64,000 nt of DNA from Pseudovibrio axinellae (GTDB taxonomy: Bacteria > Pseudomonadota > Alphaproteobacteria > Rhizobiales > Stappiaceae). The DNA is taken from NCBI RefSeq assembly GCF_900110875.1, contig NZ_FOFM01000001.1:124001-188000 (forward strand), written 5' to 3'. The position numbers and the translations under genes were made by a program. The notes under the pieces were generated by a model. The model made no database searches. It saw only the letters and a program-made list of their open reading frames with translations, and was not told the DNA's origin. Below, piece after piece: positions 58,574 to 64,000 of the stretch; the stretch's first letter is position 1, and each line of letters begins with the position of its first letter.

Positions 58574-58886
58574 TACCTGTTGAGGTTGTTGCGTTCAGGT
58601 ATCTTCCCGCACAACGCTCTGAATTGTTGTTTGGCGCGTTTCTTAATCAAAGCACCAAAGGCGATCCTTTGCCGAAATGCTCTTGCGTTCCAGACGTGTT
58701 CTCACTGCACAAACAGATCAGCGTAAATATGTAAATTGTCAAGAAAGCAGGAGTAAAAAATTCGCGCTTTGGTGGTTTCTTGAAGGTGCTTTCATTCAGG
58801 CCGGGACTGGTAGACCTCCCCTATAGCAGGAGCGCGCGCCTCCAGTGCAGGATCAGTCAGGCTTTACAGGCCGAAGGAGCCTCATA

Positions 58887-59501
58887 TTGCAGGGTATCGA
58901 CGTAATTGCATGGGACTTTGACGGCGTTCTTAACCGCAACAATGTCACTGACCCATTTGTCTGGGTGAAAAGGTTTGAAAAGGACTTTGGCATTTCATGG
59001 AGAACCTTTGCACGTGAAATGTTCACCGATGATTATAGTGATGTTCTGCTTGGACGCGCTGACTTAAAGACGCTGCTCTCCCGGTGGGCGCAGAAGACCG
59101 GCTATCAAGGAGATCTCGACGCATTTCTGCTTTCTTGGTTTGAACGCGATGCCCACCCGGATTTAGAATTGCGCGCTCTTATGGACAAGCTCTCTCATAC
59201 TGCAGTACGTCAGGTGATCGCGACCAATAATGGCGCGCGGCGTACGCGATATATAGAAGAACAAATGCAGTACAAAAAGCGTGTCGATGCTGTTTTCTCC
59301 TCTGGCAGAATGGGCATCGCCAAGCCCAACGCCGAGTTCTTCATGCATATTACGAGTTCATTAGGGGTGCGTGCCGACAGGATGCTTCTGGTTGATGATC
59401 ATAAGGAGAACATCGATGCAGCGCAGACGATGGGTTGGCGGGCTTTGCACTTTACCCCCTCCACCCGCAAGCAGGTTATCGGTGCACTTGAGCCCCGCTG
59501 A
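58887..59501 (+). CDS. HAD-superfamily hydrolase
   Basis: Small phosphatase-like HAD protein. I favour the TTG at 58887 (AAGGAGCCTCATA before it), about 204 residues; a GTG at 58845 is an alternative. The DxD motif WDFDGVLN carries the nucleophile, TNNGARRTRY is motif II, the lysine of IAKPNAEFF motif III, and LLVDDHKENIDAAQTMGW motif IV. The pattern resembles the YihX/alpha-D-glucose-1-phosphate phosphatase-like and epoxide-hydrolase-N-terminal branch, with a small cap. Substrate unknown. Confidence 0.87.
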   Translation: MQGIDVIAWDFDGVLNRNNVTDPFVWVKRFEKDFGISWRTFAREMFTDDYSDVLLGRADLKTLLSRWAQKTGYQGDLDAFLLSWFERDAHPDLELRALMDKLSHTAVRQVIATNNGARRTRYIEEQMQYKKRVDAVFSSGRMGIAKPNAEFFMHITSSLGVRADRMLLVDDHKENIDAAQTMGWRALHFTPSTRKQVIGALEPR

Positions 59502-59510
59502 GCGCGACAG

Positions 59511-60074
59511 CTACTTCTTAACTGCCTCCCACGCCATATTAACCAGACACTCCCGGTCTTCATCAGAAACATAACGCTGCGTACTAAGGAGCGTGTAGGC
59601 TGGCCCGACAATGAGTGCGGATGCGACAGCCCAGGGAATCAGTTTAACCACTCCCTGAACTTCCCAGGTGGCATACAAAGCTTCTCCCTGTAGATGAACC
59701 TTATGAATTTGTTGCTTGATGCAATCAAAGTCAGATTCGCTCTGCGCTCTTACCTTCAACTCCTCAAACAAACGAAACAGTTCAGGGTTTGCGCTCCCCC
59801 ATCGCAGCAACCCGTTCACAGAGGCCTTGATGGCATCCTCTGCGCTTTGTTCTTGCGGTGTATCGCGTACTTCCTTGCTCCAGCCAGCGACCGCCTGCCC
59901 CCACAAAGCTGCCGCGATATCGGCCTTTCGTTTGAAGGAACGATAGATACTGCCCGTTCTCACTCCGCTTTTGACACTGATGTCATCCATAGTCGTTCTG
60001 GCGTAGCCCTTCTTCAGAAACAACTCAAGAGCTGCATCCAAAACCGGCTGATAGTGAATATTATCGATTACCAA
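59511..60074 (-). CDS. TetR-family regulator
   Basis: Probable repressor of 187 residues; the frame opens with TTG at 60074 after AGGTAC. The helix-turn-helix is standard: AALELFLKKGYARTTMDDIS then SGVRTGSIYRSFKRKADIAAALW. No neighbouring gene on either strand is an obvious target; it is convergent with the HAD gene by 9 bp and followed upstream by another TetR gene. Confidence 0.85.
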   Translation of the reverse strand: MVIDNIHYQPVLDAALELFLKKGYARTTMDDISVKSGVRTGSIYRSFKRKADIAAALWGQAVAGWSKEVRDTPQEQSAEDAIKASVNGLLRWGSANPELFRLFEELKVRAQSESDFDCIKQQIHKVHLQGEALYATWEVQGVVKLIPWAVASALIVGPAYTLLSTQRYVSDEDRECLVNMAWEAVKK

Positions 60075-60281
60075 GTACCTACCATTCCAATGCGGCTGCG
60101 TGTCTTTGTAAGACGGGAAAAAGCGTCAATCTAAAATAGTAGCCCGTCAGATCAGCTGCAAATCGAAACCACCGCAATGCAAAAGAATGATTTAAGCAAT
60201 TTGGGAGAATTTAATGTAGATCGCGCCCAGAGTTCGCTTGGCAATCGGCACGCGCTTTTACGCGAACGACTGCTGATACGT

Positions 60282-60905
60282 TTAGAAGCTGTGCCCCTTA
60301 ACCCGGTGGTTGGCAAGCACTTCCAAGCTGAAACCTGCCATCTTGTACAGATCCTCAGGGGGCATGCCATGTTGTACCATGATGGAGATACCCTCAAAGA
60401 CGGTCATATAAAACTGCGCAAGTGGCTTGGCGTCCTGCTCGTCCTTGAGTTCATCCTTACATTGGGTGAATTTAGAGATGAAGTGCTCCATACCTTCACG
60501 CTTCATCTTCTGCAATTCCTTCGACAGATCCGGATCAAGGCCTGCAATGTCCATGAGTGTATGGAAGCGCAGTGCAGTTCCAGCCACATATTGCTCTCTG
60601 GACAATTCGATGAACTCGTAGAGCATAGCCTCTACAGCCGGGTAGATCTCTGAATGCAGAGCAAGGACGGAACGCAGTTGGCGGTAAAACTTGGAAAAGT
60701 ACCAGTGCAAGGCGGCCGCGCAAAATTGCTCTTTCGTGGCAAAGTGGACCTCGATGAATTCCTTAGAGCTTCCGCTTGCCTGGGCAAGGTCTTTCAGCGT
60801 TGCGTGCCGGAAACCTTCCAGCATGAGGACCTTCACGCAGGAATCCAGCGCTGTCTCAAGTTTTGGGGAAAGCTCACCGCTTTGAATGGGGTCGAGGGAA
60901 GACAT
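60282..60905 (-). CDS. TetR-family regulator
   Basis: Probable repressor of 207 residues with a TetR helix-turn-helix (LMLEGFRHATLKDLAQASG, then SSKEFIEVHFATKEQFCAAAL). The HTH recognition part is slightly unusual, with KEFIEVHF replacing the common xxLYYHF motif. The ligand domain contains conserved EFIELSREQYVAG. Effector and targets unknown. It is a second TetR gene beside the one at 59.5-60.1 kb, in tandem but with about 200 bp between. Confidence 0.83.
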   Translation of the reverse strand: MSSLDPIQSGELSPKLETALDSCVKVLMLEGFRHATLKDLAQASGSSKEFIEVHFATKEQFCAAALHWYFSKFYRQLRSVLALHSEIYPAVEAMLYEFIELSREQYVAGTALRFHTLMDIAGLDPDLSKELQKMKREGMEHFISKFTQCKDELKDEQDAKPLAQFYMTVFEGISIMVQHGMPPEDLYKMAGFSLEVLANHRVKGHSF

Positions 60906-61052
60906 GCAGCCAGTATACGTTGCGCTAGGGGACCAGCAATCTCGTTCTTGCGCTATGGAAAACGAGCAACGAAGGCCTGCTTTGCGTCTTGGCTGGTTTC
61001 TTTCATATCTTGTAAAGGGCTGCCCAGCGCATTTAGTTTACGCCTTTTATAC

Positions 61053-61091
61053 AAAAAACCCGCCTGTTGCAGAACGCAGCATGCGGGTTTT
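61053..61091 (-). terminator. ndk terminator
   Basis: AAAACCCGC (61055-61063) pairs with GCGGGTTTT (61083-61091) around a 19-nt loop that may pair internally; the minus strand ends in T6. It lies just after the ndk stop. Confidence 0.75.
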
Positions 61092-61126
61092 AAGTTCTAG
61101 CGTCCAGCGAAAACCGTGGGGCTGGA

Positions 61127-61549
61127 TTAGCCTACGATTTCGGTGCCGGAGAACCAGTAAGCCATTTCTTCAGCAGCAGTTTCAGCAGCATCAGAACCGT
61201 GTACGGAGTTTTCGCCGATGGACAGTGCGAATTCCTTACGGATTGTGCCTTCAGCAGCGTCAGCTGGGTTAGTTGCACCCATAACTTCGCGGTTTTTGAG
61301 AACAGCGTTTTCGCCTTCAAGAACCTGAACGATGGTTGGGCCTGAAGACATGAATTCAGTCAGTTCGCCAAAGAATGGACGCTCTGCATGCACAGCGTAA
61401 AAGCCTTCAGCCTGCTTCAGGGACATCCATACGCGCTTGGATGCAACAACGCGAAGGCCAGCTTCTTCCAGCTTCGCGGTGATAGCACCGGTCAGGTTGC
61501 GCTTGGTTGCATCTGGTTTGATCATGGAAAACGTGCGTTCAATCGCCAT
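61127..61549 (-). CDS. ndk: Nucleoside diphosphate kinase
   Basis: Transfers the gamma-phosphate among nucleoside triphosphates through a phosphohistidine; 140 residues, the family length. The opening [18 protein letters not shown] and the active-site [14 protein letters not shown] (His117) are canonical. Housekeeping gene; upstream 490 bp are gene-free. Confidence 0.97.
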   Translation of the reverse strand: MAIERTFSMIKPDATKRNLTGAITAKLEEAGLRVVASKRVWMSLKQAEGFYAVHAERPFFGELTEFMSSGPTIVQVLEGENAVLKNREVMGATNPADAAEGTIRKEFALSIGENSVHGSDAAETAAEEMAYWFSGTEIVG

Positions 61550-62040
61550 CGTTATTACCTGCAGTTTCTATGAGCTTGCAACGGGCAGCTCTCTTTTAAA
61601 AATCTTTATCCTGTGGCGCACAAACGCGCATCACAAAGGTTCGCGCGAGGTATACTTAATCTCCCCCTTAAAAAGCAAGAGGATATATCCGTATTCCCAC
61701 GTTGTTCCGCCTCAAAATCGTACAAAAACAAGGCGTTCTTCTTCTGATCCTGCCCCTAAACTACCTGTAAATACTGCCGCGAATTCACGTTAAGGCAGAA
61801 TTGAGAGGCTATTGTTCGCCCTGCTTTCATAAAAGCACACACGTGACAGAGTGACGCAAAATACTAGCTCCTGAAATAACAAAGCAATTGCAACGCATTA
61901 AGCAACTTCATCACGAGCGTTTATCGGGAGTTGCGACGACTGGTCTCCCCCTTACATGCCCTGTGATTTGAGGTACATCAATTTACAGAGCACCAAAAAC
62001 GGGCATTATTCCAAGCACAAACATGCAAGAGGATACCCCT
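61550..62040. other. Spacer between ndk and the DinB-fold gene
   Basis: Contains the ndk promoter region and the leader of the DinB-fold gene. The only longer frame (61437-61793, plus) is largely antisense to ndk and has no recognisable product. No RNA gene recognised. Confidence 0.45.
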
Positions 62041-62574
62041 ATGAAAGCAGCATTTGAAATGTATGCCGCCTATAATCAATGGGCGAATAATCTGTTGCTC
62101 AAAGAATGCGACGCGATTACTTCAGATGAGTATCATCGCGATCTTGGTGTCTACTTCCATTCCATTCACGGCACCATGGATCACCAGCTCGTGGCTGATA
62201 AGGTATGGCTCTACCGGTTTTCCGGTCAGGGTGACCCGATTGACAGCCTTGATGAGCAAATGACCGGTGATTTTGCGACCTTGAGAGAAAAACGTGCGCT
62301 ACTTGATACCCGTATCTGCTCGGTTATTGACCAGATGCAGGAAAAAGACTTCCTGCGCACCATTATCTATCGCACCGTACGCAAGCCATTGGTCATGCAG
62401 CAGCCCCTTGGCGCGGCATTGTTCCACTTCTTCAACCACCAGACCCATCACCGCGGTCAAGTTCACGCCATGTTGACCCAACTGGGTCGCAGCCCAGCGG
62501 CACTGGATATGATCTACTTCCAACGTGAGACCGGCCACTGGATGGCAAAAGAAGCAGATATGATTACCGCCTGA
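62041..62574 (+). CDS. DinB/YfiT-fold putative metalloenzyme
   Basis: Four-helix DinB-fold protein; start ATG 62041 follows AGAGGATACCCCT, giving 177 residues. A metal site is formed by His48 (HGTMDHQL) and the His133 to His137 group (FNHQTHHRG), the common DinB arrangement. Members include bacillithiol-type transferases and stress proteins, and some bind metals without known reaction. Function here unknown; a perfect terminator follows. Confidence 0.87.
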   Translation: MKAAFEMYAAYNQWANNLLLKECDAITSDEYHRDLGVYFHSIHGTMDHQLVADKVWLYRFSGQGDPIDSLDEQMTGDFATLREKRALLDTRICSVIDQMQEKDFLRTIIYRTVRKPLVMQQPLGAALFHFFNHQTHHRGQVHAMLTQLGRSPAALDMIYFQRETGHWMAKEADMITA

Positions 62575-62631
62575 TCGATCCTGTCTCAGGTTCCGTGGAA
62601 GGCCTCTTGTCTCTCACTGAACGCTAGACCC

Positions 62632-62676
62632 AAAGCAGTTTGCTGTTTTCATTGAAAAGGCAAACTGCTTTTTTTT
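62632..62676 (+). terminator. Terminator after the DinB-fold gene
   Basis: AAAGCAGTTTGC (62632-62643) pairs perfectly with GCAAACTGCTTT (62660-62671), followed by T5. It overlaps the stop of the convergent YfcC-type gene and may serve both strands. Confidence 0.9.
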
Positions 62677-64000
62677 AGCTCAAGTGGACACTCACGGAGA
62701 GCGCCAGCGTGATCAGCACAAACAGCATGATCACCAGCGGCATGCAGAAGTGCAGCCATTTTTGATAGGGCACGCGCCCAATCGCTAGACCGCCCATAAC
62801 CACGGCAAAAGTTGGGTTGAACAGGTTCAACAACCCGATGGCTGATTGAAAGGCAGTGACGACAAACTCCGCCCCTACATCCGAAAAACCTGCAAGCGGA
62901 GCTATGATGGGCATGGAGAGGACGGCCAGTCCCGATGAGGATGGGACAAAGAACGACAGCATAAGCTCCAGCCAAAAAACCACGTTGATGAAAGCGACTT
63001 TGCTCAGTCCGCTCAGGGCTTGCTCTGACCAGTGGAGCACCGTATCGGTAATTAAGCCTGCGTTCATGACCACAACAATGCCGCGCGCCACACCGATGAT
63101 GAGCGCAACGCCCAGAAGATCCTTCGCACCATCAAGGAAGTTGTCTATATAGGCGTGCTCTCCCATACGGGTGATGAAGGCAATCAAGATGGATGAACCG
63201 AGAAACAGGGTCGACATTTCGGCCATCCACCAGCCCAGCGCGGACACCCCATAGACCAGCATGGCGAATGAGCCTGCAAAGATGACCAGCACTCTGGCGT
63301 GTGTGTGTGTGAACTCCGGCAGTTCATCTATGCTCACACCACGCAGAAAGTGTTTTTCGTTGTCTTTTTGCATATCTGCAATAAGTGACTTGGAGTGATC
63401 CGCTTTGACCTTGGCAGCGTAGCGCATGACCCAGAACACACAAAAGCTCCAGCCTACCGCAAGTATCATAAGCCTTAGGCCGATGCCCCTGGTAAACAGG
63501 ATGCCTGCCGCCTCTGAGGCTATGGCTGTGGCGAAGGGGTTGATGGTTGAGCCCAGCGCCCCCATGCCCGCACCTAGCATGATCACGGCGACGCCAGTGA
63601 GAGAATCGTACCCTGCCCGGATCATGATGGAGATCACAAGGGCATAGAACGCCAGCGTTTCCTCTGCCATGCCATCAACTGTACCCCCTAAAGCGAACAG
63701 GGCCATCAAGATGGGGATCATCAATCTTTCCCGCCCTTTTAGCGCCAGCATGACACGAGCTATTCCGGCATCTATTGCTCCGGTACGCTTTACCACCATG
63801 AGATAGCCGCCGATGACCAGGACAAAGACGGCGACATTGATGGCATTGGCCTGTCCGGTCTTGGGGTTATAGAGGCCGGCGATCGGCGCCATGAGAACGT
63901 CTATGGGGCCTTGAGGGTTTCTTGCCACTTCATGATAGCTGCCTGGCACTGGCACTGACGTGCCCAGCTCCGCGTTCAGCGTGCGATCATATGTGCCCGC
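62675..64000 (-). CDS. YfcC-family carboxylate/basic amino-acid carrier, 5' end beyond the right edge
   Basis: Membrane protein with about 12 hydrophobic segments of the YfcC (COG1288/ArcD-like, ion-transporter superfamily) type. The motifs PAGEYxRT-like AGTYDRTLN (at the very edge, in frame), VVVPGSYHE-like SVPVPGSYHEV, GGTVDGMAEETLAFYAL and FFVPSSSGLAVLSMPIIAPL are characteristic. The reading frame stays open to base 64000, so the start is missing; the GTG at 63955 is not the true start. Function (dicarboxylate or amino-acid antiport) is inferred only from the family. Confidence 0.88.
   Translation of the reverse strand, partial: AGTYDRTLNAELGTSVPVPGSYHEVARNPQGPIDVLMAPIAGLYNPKTGQANAINVAVFVLVIGGYLMVVKRTGAIDAGIARVMLALKGRERLMIPILMALFALGGTVDGMAEETLAFYALVISIMIRAGYDSLTGVAVIMLGAGMGALGSTINPFATAIASEAAGILFTRGIGLRLMILAVGWSFCVFWVMRYAAKVKADHSKSLIADMQKDNEKHFLRGVSIDELPEFTHTHARVLVIFAGSFAMLVYGVSALGWWMAEMSTLFLGSSILIAFITRMGEHAYIDNFLDGAKDLLGVALIIGVARGIVVVMNAGLITDTVLHWSEQALSGLSKVAFINVVFWLELMLSFFVPSSSGLAVLSMPIIAPLAGFSDVGAEFVVTAFQSAIGLLNLFNPTFAVVMGGLAIGRVPYQKWLHFCMPLVIMLFVLITLALSVSVHLS

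Noticed and set aside
1-64000. CRISPR arrays, insertion sequences, tRNA or rRNA genes
   Set aside because: No regularly spaced repeats, transposase genes or cloverleaf-like sequences were recognised on either strand by eye.

Overview
The window reads as chromosomal DNA of an alphaproteobacterium, plausibly a marine member of the Pseudovibrio/Stappiaceae/Rhodobacterales type. The grounds are the gene order aspS, rnd, ppx, ppk, hdaA, perM, purM, purN (an order I know from Rhizobiales relatives), an HdaA-type DnaA homologue with a clamp-binding N-terminus, TRAP transporters, a cobalamin riboswitch-led btuB locus and moderate GC. Taxon assignment is inference. I see no tRNA, rRNA, insertion sequence, phage gene or CRISPR array.

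Layout. 1-3.2 kb: 3' part of a very long alpha-helical protein that I do not recognise. 3.3-6.1 kb: serine uptake and deamination (sdaC-sdaA). 6.8-7.5 kb: HD phosphohydrolase. 7.7-13.0 kb: a TRAP transporter (dctPQM) divergent from a TetR regulator and an acyl-CoA ligase. 13.1-26.1 kb: the most interesting region. A minus-strand group (beta-ureidopropionase-type amidohydrolase, dihydropyrimidinase, NCS1 nucleobase permease, DUF1330 protein) diverges across an 837-bp control region from a plus-strand operon. That operon encodes the whole coenzyme F420 pathway (cofG, cofH, cofD, cofC, cofE), an NADPH:F420 oxidoreductase and a luciferase-like (LLM) F420-type oxidoreductase, followed by a RutR-like TetR regulator. 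The last two steps of reductive pyrimidine degradation are present. The usual first enzyme, the flavin/Fe-S dihydropyrimidine dehydrogenase PreT/PreA, is not in the window. I propose that the LLM enzyme, fed with F420H2 by the oxidoreductase, reduces uracil/thymine in its place, giving an F420-dependent pyrimidine (or related cyclic ureide) catabolic system.

26.1-31.0 kb: vitamin B12 uptake (btuB, btuF, btuC, btuD) behind a cobalamin riboswitch. 31.3-36.0 kb: a DMT exporter, a decayed formate-tetrahydrofolate ligase pseudogene, a secreted heparin-lyase-like protein, recX and a ferredoxin-NADP reductase. 36.5-41.8 kb: a membrane c-di-GMP phosphodiesterase with a CSS sensor and two tandem exported proteins that look like paralogues. 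42-55 kb: housekeeping block (MsbA-like ABC exporter, aspS, rnd, polyphosphate genes, hdaA, perM, purMN). 55.4-64 kb: DMT transporter, molybdopterin oxidoreductase, HAD phosphatase, two TetR regulators, ndk, a DinB-fold protein, and a YfcC-type carrier cut by the right edge.

How it works together: the F420 region is self-contained (permease, cofactor synthesis, cofactor reduction, candidate reductase, two hydrolases, candidate pyrimidine sensor). The other regions are ordinary metabolic or housekeeping units, apart from the pseudogene and the two uncharacterised exported paralogues. All functional calls are from reading the sequence by eye; no database search was run.
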